Below are positions 13,731-23,403 of a stretch of 64,000 nucleotides of DNA, in pieces (position 1 is the first letter of the stretch; each line of letters opens with the position of its first letter). The notes beneath the pieces are model-generated. The model was given only the letters and a program-made list of their open reading frames with translations. It did not search any database and was not told where the DNA came from. This DNA is from Lates calcarifer (Eukaryota > Chordata > Actinopteri > Centropomidae), in contig NC_066848.1 of assembly GCF_001640805.2 (NCBI RefSeq), positions 22,426,159 through 22,490,158 on the forward strand. The letters run 5' to 3'. The position numbers and the translations under genes were made by a program.

Positions 13731-13929
13731 TTTACGCACCGTATTTAGGCTCTCAAAAAGGCAATTTACTTGGCGGGAAAAAAAGGAAAATAATAATAAT
13801 AAAAATAATAAACCGACCAAAAACAATGGGGTCCTTGCAACTCGCTGCACGGACCCAACGGGGCCAGTAATAGTTCTGTTATTGTGTGCATATATAAATA
13901 ATTTATGCTTATTTGCTCATCTGCCTACT

Positions 13930-14790
13930 GGCAATCGCAGGGGACTGGCAACCACGGGGTTAACGCAGATCATAGGGCATAAGGTGCTGTAACAATGCAC
14001 CGCGGCACGATGCACTGCCATTCAGAAAATATGGCAGTACGCATGCATTTAGGTGGGCTTAAAGAATACATCTTAGTAAAGGATAAATAAACATAGAGAG
14101 ATGCCCACTAATTTTTCACTGTGTGACGTCACTTGTAATATAATCATTCTCTGTGACAGTTGTAAGTCTTGCCAGTTTTGAATATATTTTTTTTTGTGGC
14201 ATCAGAACTTGGTAGAACAGCTTCACAAACTATTGCAGGTTAACCAACAGTTTTAAGGCTGATTAATTAAAAAAAATTCACTCTATGTCGACCATAAACA
14301 TTGACTAGCTTTGTAACATAATATGACTACAACAGCCCACAGCACACCCTGAAATACCATAGTTAGAAGACAATAGTCTGTGCACTTAACCCCCCCCCCC
14401 AAAAAACACACACACACAGATACCCCCCTCCCAAAAGAACCCACCAGAGAGAAATGCAATGGCTCCATCTGCTGGACAAAATAGAGAACTTCTCAAAATG
14501 GAAGACTACCAGTAATCAGGCAAGAACAGGCACACGCTTCAACGAAAACTCACAATTTTCGCAGTAAGTCATCATGAAGGCCTTAAGGCTGACGCGGGGG
14601 CATCTGCAAATTTTCGTGAGTTTTCACGCATGTTTAGGCTCCCTAAAAGGCGATTCTTTTGTCAGAGAAAGAAGGAAAAAAAAATTAAAGCTGCAACCTC
14701 ACTGAACGGGTCCTCGCACCCTGCGCCTGTCGGTGGACTGGCAACCGCGGGGTTAATGCAGGTCGTAGGGCATGCGCTGGCATAACATTT
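13930..14790 (-). repeat. Right arm of long inverted repeat
   Basis: Reverse-complement partner of the 11.34-12.48 kb arm. It carries a C(10) run with CACACA near 14390-14420, which corresponds to the G/TG-rich tract at 11520-11570 of the other arm. The two arms are separated by about 1.4 kb of related repeat. Confidence 0.8.
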
Positions 14791-14794
14791 CTCA

Positions 14795-15403
14795 CTTCCA
14801 AGATGTATTGAAGCATCCGCACAGCATAATATTCCCACCACTGTGTTTCACTATGGAGACGGTGTTCTTTGGGTGGTATGCCTCTCCCCTCTTTCTCCAA
14901 ACACAAGCAGTGTCTCTATGGCCAAAGAGCTCTAGTTTTGTCTCATCTGACCAAAAGACATGCTTTCAGTATGCATAATCTTTCTCCAGGTTGTCCTTGA
15001 CACACTTCAGTCTGGCTTGAAGGTACCTCTTCTGCAGAAGTGGAGGTCTTCTTGGTCTGCAACCTCACAGTCCATTCTTGTGCAGAGCTGTAATAATTGT
15101 CTTCTTTGAGACTACAATTTCTGACTTAGCTAAGTCATTCACTAGTGTCTTGGCAGTGTTTATGGGGTCTTTAGACAGGTCTCTCACTAGTTTTCTTTCA
15201 GGGGTCATTGAAATCTTTCGCTTCCTACCTCTGCCAGGCTTGTTCTGTACTGTGTGGCTCTCCTTGAATTTCTTGGTGATACTTCTCATTTGAGTTCTTG
15301 ATGCTTGGAAATGCTGTGATAACTTTGTATATCCTTCTCCCGCTTCCTGAGCATCAACTATTCTTTTTTCCAAGTCTACAGTGATTTCTTTTGTTTTTGG
15401 CAT
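14795..15403 (-). pseudogene. Tc1-like transposase, N-terminal two thirds
   Basis: An ATG at 15403 opens a frame beginning MPKTKEITVDLEKRIVDAQ, then a helix-turn-helix and a GRGRKRK basic hinge, as in the paired-type DNA-binding domain of Tc1 transposases. After a stop and frame change near 15065, the motif VFWSDETKLELFG (first-to-second catalytic Asp region) is visible around 14900-14960, then a GGNIMLCGCF-like block. The element stops near 14800, where the composite repeat resumes. The third catalytic motif and the 3' terminal repeat are absent. It is a truncated, inactive copy nested in the repeat. Confidence 0.85.
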
Positions 15404-15474
15404 GATGCTTTTTCAAGTGACAGCTCAAATCTTTACTGATGTTTTTATACTCTGTGTAAATTCGGAGATAAAAG

Positions 15475-15905
15475 TTTTAACTTGAGTTTACAAGCTTTGA
15501 GATTTGAGCAAAAGCATTTTTGTTTTTTTTAAATAATTCTGTTATTGTGTGCATATATAAATAATTTTTGCTTAAATAAGGTTTATAATGAAGTGATTTG
15601 AACAGTGATTTGCTCATCTGCCTAAAGTCAGGGTAAAGCCACTCACCAGCTGTAGGGATGGGTATCATTAGGATTTTATCTTTATCCATACAGACCCCTA
15701 TCAGTCCAGCTCAGACTGTTACTGGTTTTTTAATTTATCATTTTGCAAAAGAATAAATTCAGGACACGAGAAGAATTGAGTTATATATTAAGTACAACTA
15801 AACATTGGTTCTAGAACAGCAACAGTAAAATTACAGCAGACTCAATATCTCACTGGACAGAAATCTAAAATGTTGGTCGGCTTGTTTGTCTAATAGAGTG
15901 AAGTT
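15475..15905 (+). repeat. Dispersed R2 unit, plus copy
   Basis: Inverted relative to 13.48-13.73 kb and in the same orientation as the copies at 50.9 and 52.2 kb. It ends with a CAATATCTCACTGGACAG block also found at 51.15 and 52.47 kb. Confidence 0.8.
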
Positions 15906-16700
15906 TACAGCAATTTGCGAAATTTTGAGATTAGTGACAAACTAACCAGTTAGACTACATATAGACAAGCTTTCATTTTGGCTGTTAGTAACAACTTGCT
16001 ATGAGCTTAACCAGCGTGCTCTGCTTTGTGTTAAACATGTCATGAGACTGTGGACAACACTGAAAATAATGCTTTTCTAACTGCTTGCTGAAGAGGTGGT
16101 TTGACAAAGAAAAGGTAAAGGCCAGCAGCTTTTACTTTTCAATGCACTTGTCGTCAACTTGAGTGGCTTCAATTCAGCTGGTTCACCTCGACGCCAGTCG
16201 ACGTAGATGTGCACTTTTGCTGTCACTGGACACTGTGTAACACGAAAATATCACCCGACCCCGTGTGTAATTTCTTAAGGAGACATATGGGAGAAGATGA
16301 GGAGAGGGAGATGGAGAGTAACAGAGGAAGAGCAGTTACTGCCCACTGGGTTCTGAATACACAAACAAAAACACAAACAGACCTGGTCACTTTCAAACAA
16401 CATAGGCCTAATTACCACAGAAATATATGTTCTTTTGAAAAATCAAAAGTCTGTGGGTTCAACTTAACACCACACACAAGGTTTTTTATGGTGTGACAAA
16501 ATAAGGCTGTCAGTTTAAAAAAAAAAAAAAAATCAAGATTGCAACTTGTTGCATGGCCCTGTTGGGTCCCTGCAACTCATTGCTCGGGCCCTAATAATGA
16601 AACCGACCGAAATTGCATTTTCCCGCATTCTTCTTGCATTCCCCGCAGCATGGCCTCTCCCCAGCATTTCTCCCACATCACTCCTGCATTTCCCGCATAA

Positions 16701-16990
16701 TGGCATATTGGGGCAGCGTTGGCACAGGAGGTAGAGCGGTCGCCCACCTACTGAGGTGGTTGGTCGTTCCCCGGCTCCTCCAGTCCATGCCGAAGTATCC
16801 TTGGGCAAGATACTGAACCCCAAAATTGCCCCGATGCATACAGACATCGGGGCATGTGCGTGTTAAGAAGAGCACCATATTCATAATAAGTCCCCGCGAA
16901 TATGCATGTGTTGGGGTGATGAATGCGACATGTAGCGTGAAGCGCTGTGAGTGGTCCTGACTAGAAAAGCGCTTTATAAGTACAGTCCAT
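16701..16990 (+). mobile_element. SINE-like insert in minisatellite
   Basis: A unit starts GGGGCAGCGTTGGCACAGG and has a tRNA-like A-box region (TTGGCACAGGAGG) and a degenerate B-box region (GGTCGTTCCCCGG). It ends AAAAGCGCTTTATAAGTAC followed by a TCCATTTACCATTCC tail. This matches a very abundant teleost short repeat class. No target duplication was resolved because both flanks are minisatellite. Confidence 0.6.
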
Positions 16991-17152
16991 TTACCATTCC
17001 ATGCACTTCTCCAGCATCATTTCCATTTTCCCTGCATAATGGCCATCCCTGCATTTCTCCCGCATCTTTCCCGCATTCCCCGCCTTATAGCCATCCCTGC
17101 ATTTCTTCTGTTTCATTCCCGCAGTCCCTGCATAATGGCATTCCTGCATTCT

Positions 17153-17337
17153 AGGGATCGACCGATTATCGGCGCCTATATTCAGCATTTTGACGCCTCT
17201 CTGTCTGCAGTCGCTATGCTGTCTCCAGCATTGTCCCACCCACAGCACCATCTGATTGGTTACACACAGAGCATGGCAACAGCAATCAGCAGTGAAAGCT
17301 GTGCATGCACAGTGCTCACACACAGTGTGTGTCACTA
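17153..17337. repeat. Fragment beginning GGGATCGACCGATTATCGGC
   Basis: The leading motif is typical of the end of a fish MITE. The other end is not present. It interrupts the minisatellite. Confidence 0.45.
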
Positions 17338-17600
17338 CTGCATTCCTCCCGCATCACTCCCGCATTCCCAGCATAATGGCCTCCAGCATCATTCCCGCAT
17401 TCCCCGCATTCTCGGCATAATGGCCTCCAGCATCATTCCTGCATTCCCGGCTTTATAGCCATCCCTGCATTTCTCCTGCATCTCTGCTGCATTCCCGCAT
17501 CTCCCGCATCCCTGTTGCATTCCCGCATTATGGCCATCTCCCAGCAACTGCTTTCCTGTGCATCACCATTGCATTCCCCTGCTTCATGGTATCCCCCCTT

Positions 17601-18627
17601 GTTTGCTTCCTTTCCTCTGATTTAGGTTGCTCATCAGGTACAGTACACCTTACTTTTGGGGGGAGGTTCTTCTGTGTAGAGGGTAAAGGGTGCAGGCCAC
17701 ACCTTACTACTCTCTGTTGCAATCTTCTTCTGTGCTCAAGTCTATCATTCCATGTTCACGCAATTTATCCCTCTTCACTTCTTTCTCACACTCTTTTGTT
17801 CTCCTACTACACTGTCCTGATTGAAATGATACTTCAGTCAGGAAAGCTATCCCCGCGCACATCATCTGAATTTTATGAACGTTTCCCAGCTCTGCTAAGT
17901 TTCCCCTACTCTGTGCTATATTCATTCAATCACCACCTTTCACAATCACCTAGAGCATCTCTTCATGCATCACATAGCATTCCCCACACCTCTTTATTTT
18001 CACCAGCCCCTTAATCCCTAATAGCTCGCCTTTCTTCCCTGCATAGCTACCACTCTTTCCTCTTTACCATTCCATGGTAGCCGCTTTTATGTGCGGATCA
18101 AAAATTTTGCTCCTTCTCCCATTTAGCATTATGCGCCAGGTATGGTTTACCTTAATTTTTTGGGGGGTAGTTTCCTATATCGGAAGCACCACTTAAAATC
18201 TGAATGCTTCCCATGGGGATCTACTTCCTGCTTGGGTCTAAGCGCCAAAACTCTGTTTCTCCTGTGCACAATAAAATTCTATTCTAATCCAGATTTGTGC
18301 ACGTTTTTCTCTAAGTCTCTCCTGATTGAAATGGAAATGTGTTAAGTGAAGATGGCAATTTCATAGGGGACATGCATGCAGGCGATTATGAAGTTGCTTT
18401 TTTGTGTGCAGTATGATGCAGATATGCAAAAGAGTATACAACACACAAAGGCCAGGGAAGTTAAAATGGATTACCAGTATTTTACCGGTACCGATTTTGT
18501 GGTAGTGCTGGATGGTGTTCCAATGCCACGGAAGTAGTATATATGATGTGCCTTTCCGCGTGCATGTGAAAATGCACGTGCATGAGAGTGCGTGTGCGTG
18601 CGTGACCATGTGACAGTGGGCATTACT
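17601..18627. other. Left flank of the viral element
   Basis: A pyrimidine-rich stretch with no coding signal. Two blocks recur in the same order about 503-505 bp apart: CAGGTACAGTACACCTTAC with a GGGGGGAGG tail at 17635 versus CAGGTATGGTTTACCTTAA with GGGGGGTAG at 18137, and CCTGATTGAAATG at 17816 versus 18321. This suggests an old tandem duplication. A palindromic TG/CA-rich tract lies at 18560-18605. I found no match to the right flank. Confidence 0.4.
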
Positions 18628-18788
18628 GACCGCCCAACAGGCGTAACCGACCGCCTCCAGGGCATTCGCTAACACCTCCAAGAGGGCGTGTTTAACATTT
18701 CAAAGTGTCTGATTAGTTATGAAATATAGTGGGTGGTATCCTCCCGCCTCCTACAGGGCATGTTTAATTTGTGAAAGTAGCATATAAG
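18628..18788 (+). promoter_or_regulatory. Left viral promoter: iterated GC motif plus TATA box
   Basis: A TATAAG box lies at 18783-18788. Upstream, a degenerate unit of the type CCGCCTCC(A)AGGGC(A/G)T recurs four times (18628, 18648, 18672 and 18743). The last two copies share GGGC(A/G)TGTTTAA followed by a CAAAGTG/GAAAGT end. Transcription would start near 18812 and run into the accessory ORFs. The iterations look like viral enhancer elements, but their function is inferred. Confidence 0.5.
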
Positions 18789-18803
18789 GAGTAGGGTTGC
18801 CTG

Positions 18804-19452
18804 ATGTTGTTTACATTTTTCACTCATCTCATCCCACTACCACTACCACTATGTGTGACAGTTCGGACTTCGATGGGCTATCTTGCAGTCATGGCTAACG
18901 GCGGCAGTGCCTATTTCACCAACTCCGGGGATTTTGTAGGTATGTCTGCTTACGCTGTGATGGGGGATGTATGCGTGGATGGTCCCATCCACAAAAAGAG
19001 ATGTGTAGAGAGCGAGCTAAGACCCATGTTTGAGAGGGTGATTGCTGGAGTGGGAGGGGATGTATACTCGGTTAAATATCATGATGGGAAGGTTGTACTA
19101 TGTGGGAGTACTGCCGGGGATGAGTGTTGGGGTTATGGTGGGTCGCATTTTATGTCTGTAAGAGACTGGCGTCTGTTTTGCTCTGTAATCTGCTCAGACC
19201 TTGATCAGCCTGGTTTTCCTGAGGCACTCTATGTGGCACAATGGTCTGAAATTTACCATGTTGAGGCAGAGCATTTCATACGATCTCCTGAGGATTTTTT
19301 TCAGTGTTTGTGTGGATAGGGATAGTGTAATAGCTAACAGAGGGCGTGAAAAATGGAAATCACACCCATATCAACACACCCTTGAGGAACTCCATTCGTG
19401 GCTTAAGGACATGTTTTTTATTCAGTGGTGTGACTGGAGGGCTCTGCAGTGA
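18804..19452 (+). pseudogene. Accessory viral ORF 1, unrecognised
   Basis: The open frame of about 171 codons to 19319 continues in another frame to 19452, implying one frameshift near 19300. The first ATG (18804) lies only 16 nt past the TATA box and is probably upstream of the transcription start. The ATG at 18873 (MGYLAVMANGG) or 18891 is more plausible. The product is a compact, Cys- and Trp-containing cytosolic-type protein of roughly 190-210 residues, without a signal peptide. The motif GDECWGYGGSHFMSVRDWRLF sits mid-protein and WLKDMFFIQWCDW near the end. I do not recognise the family. It is the first gene downstream of the left promoter, the position where such viruses keep early or accessory genes. 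A GTGAGT donor overlaps its stop, so splicing into the next ORF is possible. Confidence 0.5.
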
Positions 19453-19724
19453 GTGTTTAGCGAGGTTGACGTTGCCATCAAAAATGACAAAATCAACGTT
19501 GCTTTTACGACTGTTAGAAAACGCCTTGTTTTTGACGATTTACTGACTTGTGCGTAAGATGGTCTCATGTGTAGACCGAAAATCGTCAGACCAGCCAACT
19601 ACTGACCAATAAGTGGTAGGTAGTGTATGTGTTATTCATATGTCATATGTTTTTTGTTTTTTTTTTTTGTTAGCGTGTATGTATTATAAAAACACTGTTT
19701 AACTGTAAACTTGTTTTTACAGAG

Positions 19725-20346
19725 GTTCCCAGCAGTCCGAAAGCTTCAGCATCATTAACATCGACACCACAGACTCCACCATCATCACCATCTACACCCT
19801 CTTGGAAAACAATGTCCTCTCCACCACCACCACCACCACACACATCCCCTTCATTTCAAACACCACAGGTATCCCCAATCACTGCCGAGCCGGATGAAGC
19901 GGCGGAAAACAACACAACTACAGAGACTGTTGACCACCCTCTTGGTATGCTGTCTAAAAAGTTTGTGGACAACGTAAAAATTGGCATCATCCATCTGCTC
20001 AACAATGTGTTGTACAAGTACTGGGAGGAGCTGTGCTATGGTTGTCAGATCAACCACCCCAGTCAAAAACCCCTGGTATTTTTATGAGGAACATTTTGAT
20101 GAGCTCATGAAGAGGCTCTGGACCGAACGTTTCATCCTCGCCATCTCCGACTTTCTGTGTTGAAACGGGGTGTATGGTACTGAAACCAGGATTCAAGCTG
20201 CTGCAGAGACTATTTTACATGAGCTAAAACATGTTGAAAACATCACTGATAAAATCAAAGAAATGTATGACACTCTGGTCGATGACGACTTTCTGAAAGC
20301 TGCACAATTGCGTGCTATCACTGCATCCTGGAAAGCAGCAGATTAA
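19725..20346 (+). pseudogene. Accessory viral ORF 2 (Pro/Ser-rich N-terminus, helical C-terminus), unrecognised
   Basis: A splice-acceptor-like TTGTTTTTACAG (19711-19722) precedes an open stretch rich in Ser, Thr and Pro (SSPPPPPPHTSPSF near 19815). An acidic linker and a predicted globular/helical domain follow (VKIGIIHLLNNVLYKYWEEL). The frame shifts near 20070, a TGA interrupts at 20161-20163, and the reading then continues to 20346 with a helical segment (HELKHVENITDKIKEMYDTL). AATAAA follows at 20415. It may be the second exon of the upstream gene, although the phases do not match in the present sequence. Homologues are unknown to me. Position and codon texture say it belongs to the viral element. 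Confidence 0.5.
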
Positions 20347-20443
20347 AAAAAAAGGTGTTATTACCCGCCGATGTATTATGTGTGTGTGTGACATGTTTTT
20401 TGTAAATGTGTGTGAATAAAAAAGCCTGTGTTACAACATTATC

Positions 20444-21079
20444 ATGTCATTTGTGTCTCACTGCAACATGGAAAGAGCATTGGAAAAAAATTACTATGAT
20501 CCAGCACATCCCGGTGGACTTGGTAGTGTGAACAAGCTTTGCAAAGCAGTCAGGGAGTCCACAGGCGTGGCACTAAAGATACCGGTTGTAAAATGTTTCC
20601 TATTGGGCCAAGATGCGTACACACTCCACACTAAAGCAGTTAAACATTTTCCCAGGAATAGTGTTCTGGTCAGTGGTATTGACAAACAGTTTCAGGCCGA
20701 TTTGGTCGACATGTCTGAATACTGCACAGACGATGGTGTGCGATACTTGTTAACGTGTATTGACGTGTTTTCAAAATACACCTGGGTTAGATGTCTCAAA
20801 TCCAAATCCGGACCAGTGGTAACCAGTGCATTTAAGGACATTCTAAGTGAGGGACGTGTACCGGTTAAACTTCAAATGGATGCAGGCACAGAGTTTTACA
20901 ATAAACATTTTCAACATCTAATGGATCAGTAAATAATCACTCACTTCTCAACATCAAATGAGACGAAGGCGTGTGTGGTAGAGCGTTTCAACAAAAATTT
21001 AGGTTTCGTGAAATGGCTTGGGTGGCCTGAGAAATGTAACTTATGGATATCTGCAAAAGATATTGTTGATGCACGATAA
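20444..21079 (+). pseudogene. Polinton-type integrase (rve fold plus chromodomain), internally deleted
   Basis: This is a DDE-type integrase that would insert viral DNA into the host genome. An N-terminal segment with MERALEKNYYDPAHPGGLG is followed by the rve core: first Asp in FQADLVDMSEY, second Asp in LQMDAGTEFYN, and Glu in CVVERFN. By my count 33 residues lie between the last two. An in-frame TAA at 20930-20932 interrupts the core. Directly after the Glu block, in the same frame, comes FVKWLGWPEKCNLWI, the conserved end of the C-terminal chromodomain. The stretch normally between them, roughly 100 residues or more, is missing. The start is likely the ATG at 20468. Both a nonsense codon and a deletion make it inactive. 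Confidence 0.85.
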
Positions 21080-21140
21080 AAGTCGCATATTTCATGCTTA
21101 AGCATTTCATTTTAAACTGACACACAAATGTGTCAGTACA

Positions 21141-21920
21141 ATGGAGAAGAATGGGTTTTATGTCACACTACCCAGCAACACTTCATCACAGATATGCCCA
21201 AATAACAAGATATGGCATTACAGGACAAAACTAGCAAAGCATATAGTTTTGAGCAAACCGTATGAGGTGGGGATCATTGAATTTCAATATGCTAGATCGT
21301 GGGCAGCATTCCCTGCAGCTGAAGCCAGTGTGACAATTTATGATTCTAAAACAGAGGAGACAATGACTGTGACTTTATGTACAGGGCTTTATGAGTCTGT
21401 TGCTAGAATGGTAAAAGAATTTAATGCAAAATGCATAGCTAACACTGCAACGGCACGCATTAGTTTACAGTACAACAATATAACAAATTTTATTCATTTT
21501 TCGGGGTCGGAAGGAATTACTTTTACGTTTAAAGGAAAATTAGCTGAAATACTGGATTTTAAACCGGGGAAACCGTTTACAATACCTGCTTATTCACTAT
21601 TCAGAAAGCATTTTGTCGTGCCCCACCCTGCGGACATTCACGGTGGATGCTACAATATATTTGTTTATAGTGGCATTGTAAATTATCAGCTGCTGGGTGA
21701 CAGCTATGTGCCGCTTCCCCAGTGTATAAATCTATCAGATGAAGTCCGTCGTATGCCCACTTTGACTTATGACAAGCCACACTACACATCGCTCTCCAAA
21801 TCAGTTATTGATGATATTGAGATTTCTCTAAAAAACTATCAAAACCAGTACATACCTTTTGAGTACAGAAAAGTGATTACACTTGAACTACACTTCAGAT
21901 CTTTGAGACAATATTTCTAA
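21141..21920 (+). CDS. Penton-like minor capsid protein
   Basis: An intact 259-codon frame starts MEKNGFYVTLPSNTSSQ and has the usual Polinton/adintovirus penton layout. An N-terminal VTLPSN motif is followed by LAKHI/EVGIIEFQY strands, a central beta-rich region and a C-terminal region ending LELHFRSLRQYF. In the virion a protein of this family forms the single-jelly-roll vertex capsomer and partners with the major capsid protein encoded next but one downstream. It has no signal peptide or membrane segment, as expected for a protein assembled in the nucleus. It follows the integrase by 61 nt and precedes the basic protein by 7 nt. This is one of only two full-length genes of the element. Whether it is expressed is unknown. 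Confidence 0.85.
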   Translation: MEKNGFYVTLPSNTSSQICPNNKIWHYRTKLAKHIVLSKPYEVGIIEFQYARSWAAFPAAEASVTIYDSKTEETMTVTLCTGLYESVARMVKEFNAKCIANTATARISLQYNNITNFIHFSGSEGITFTFKGKLAEILDFKPGKPFTIPAYSLFRKHFVVPHPADIHGGCYNIFVYSGIVNYQLLGDSYVPLPQCINLSDEVRRMPTLTYDKPHYTSLSKSVIDDIEISLKNYQNQYIPFEYRKVITLELHFRSLRQYF

Positions 21921-21927
21921 AGAAAAA

Positions 21928-22387
21928 ATGATGCATACACCATACAACAGCGATGAGAGTAGGTTTATGTCGTACTATATGAACCAGGCTGGGGGAGAAT
22001 TACCAGGGCTTATAGGGACAAGTACACAGTATGGAAGCGGACTATGAGGCATATTCTGCAGTTTATTTAGAATGGCAATCCCACTGTTAAAAAGAGGATT
22101 TAGGACTGCCAAACCTCATTTAAAATCGGCTGCCACAAACATTGTAGGGGACGTGGTGTCAAACATCGTGAGAAACACCATGACTTGAAAGCAGGAAGGG
22201 AAGGGTCTCTTGGTATACGCCAAAAAACCGCTAAAAAGACCGCCCACAGGGTGTGCGTGTAACACTTCCTCTTGTAAAATGTAAAACAGCTGCGAAAACA
22301 AAGAAAGTCGTTAGAAAGAAGGCACCCGTCAAAGGAAGCAGACCACCTGCCAAATGCTCCAGGATTACATTAAAAGACATATTTTAG
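21928..22387 (+). pseudogene. pVI/pX-like small basic virion protein, broken
   Basis: The ATG at 21928 opens a frame with a GGELPGLIGTSTQYGSG motif. A stop (TGA) follows, and in the same frame an amphipathic segment GIFCSLFRMAIPLLKRGF followed by AATNIVGDVVSNIVRN. A second stop and frame shifts follow. A very basic tail (KTKKVVRKKAPVKG) ends in SRITLKDIF and a TAG at 22385-22387. A Gly-rich lead, a membrane-active amphipathic helix and a basic DNA-binding tail match the adenovirus pVI/pX-like proteins of Polintons, which sit between penton and major capsid genes as here. Several disruptions make it a pseudogene. Confidence 0.7.
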
Positions 22388-22396
22388 GTTGGAAAA

Positions 22397-23403
22397 ATGG
22401 CACTGTTTACTGTTCCATACACACAGATATCTATTGGAAAATCCACATTTGTTGAAATCCCCCCGGTTTTGGCTATAACAGGCACTGGTCTTATAGAGTT
22501 TTACATATCGGCTAGCAGGGAAGATTATCTGGATCTGAACGATACATACTTGTTTACCCGTGTGAGGATCACAAATGCATTGGGATGTGGGCTTTATCAA
22601 CTATCCAGGCTCGCTATTCTCACAGGTGGACATCATGCTGGGAGACAAGCTTATAACACAGTCTTCCAACACATGCCCATACCGCGGAATAATCGGAATA
22701 ATCGAGTAACTATGGAACCGACACGCTCAACACAGAGTTTAGCACAGGATTGTTTTGCAAAGACACCAGCGGTCACATGGACGATGCATCCATAGAAGGA
22801 GACAGTGCAGGCCTGGTGGAGAGAGGGGGATACACGAGAAACAGACGAATAGTGGAACTAATTTCACCAATACACACAGATTTATTTTTTCAAGAAAAAC
22901 TGTTGTTAAACAGCGCTGATCTATCTCTAAAATTTATACGTTCAAAAGATGAGTTTTCTCTAATGACGGGTGGAAATGACCAGTATACTGTTAAAATCAT
23001 GTCAGCCAGTGTATTTGTAAAAAAGGTCTCAGTAGCACCTGCTATCAGGCTGGCGCACAGCAGAGCTCTACAACATGCTAATACCAAGTATGCTATAGAC
23101 AGGGTGATTTTAAAAACATTCTCCATTCCAGCCAGTACAAGGGTGTGCAACCAGGAAAACATCTACCTCGGACAAATCCCTAAATTTTTTATAATCGGGT
23201 TTGTTGATGAGGGGTATACGGGAAGTTATGGACGCAACCCGTTTAATTTTGAGAACTATGACACAGAGTTTATTGGCTTGTATGCAGACGGACAATCCTA
23301 TCCTGGTAAACCATTTCAGCCCTATTTCCAAAGAGGTCATTACACAAGAGAGTATTACCAGCTGATTCAAACCACAGGTCGCCGTCTGTGCATGCTTAAT
23401 TAA
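22397..23403 (+). pseudogene. Major capsid protein (double jelly-roll, hexon-like), frameshifted
   Basis: The ATG at 22397 begins the conserved N-terminus (FTVPYTQISIGKSTFVEI, then YLDLNDTYLFTRVRI). The frame is lost near 22580. The next conserved block (INYPGSLFSQVDIMLGDKL) is in a second frame to about 22700. The remainder (from FSTGLFCKDTSGHMDDAS to the TAA at 23401) is in a third frame and open to the end. The order of blocks matches Polinton/adintovirus hexon-like capsid proteins, which form the trimeric capsomers of the icosahedral shell. The summed length, near 335 codons, is shorter than I expect for the family, so a small deletion accompanies at least one frameshift. It is inactive as it stands. 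Confidence 0.8.

Larger units (their letters stand above)
11049..16591. mobile_element. 5.5-kb composite repeat with GGGCCC...GGACCC termini
   Basis: The left end, GGGCCCCAGCAACGAAG followed by TTGCAAGGACCC (11049-11077), is mirrored at 16564-16591 by GGGTCCCTGCAACTCATT followed by GCTCGGGCCC. Similar internal end-like motifs (TGCAAGCAGC near poly-T/TTATT tracts) occur at 12.31-12.37, 13.83-13.87 and 14.68-14.72 kb, so this is several nested copies rather than one element. It contains long inverted arms and a truncated Tc1. Related pieces recur at 49.2-53.4 kb. I recognise the family as a common teleost interspersed repeat but cannot name it, and no own transposase is visible. Confidence 0.6.
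16618..17600. repeat. GCATTCCCGCATAATGGCC minisatellite, interrupted
   Basis: Short degenerate units built from TGCATTTCTCCCGCATC, GCATTCCC and CATAATGGCC repeat at 16618-16700, 16990-17152 and 17338-17600. The array is broken by a SINE-like insert (16.70-16.99 kb) and by a stretch with GGGATCGACCGATTATCGGC (17.15-17.34 kb). The long open frames across it reflect the repeat's lack of stops rather than coding. Confidence 0.8.

Noticed and set aside
16740..16780. A functional tRNA gene
   Set aside because: Only A- and B-box-like words of a SINE head are present. No cloverleaf with an anticodon stem can be drawn.
16533..17458. Several long open frames on both strands (up to 139 codons)
   Set aside because: They lie over the GCATTCCC minisatellite and the SINE-like insert. 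Stop-poor repeat composition explains them, and no domain is present.
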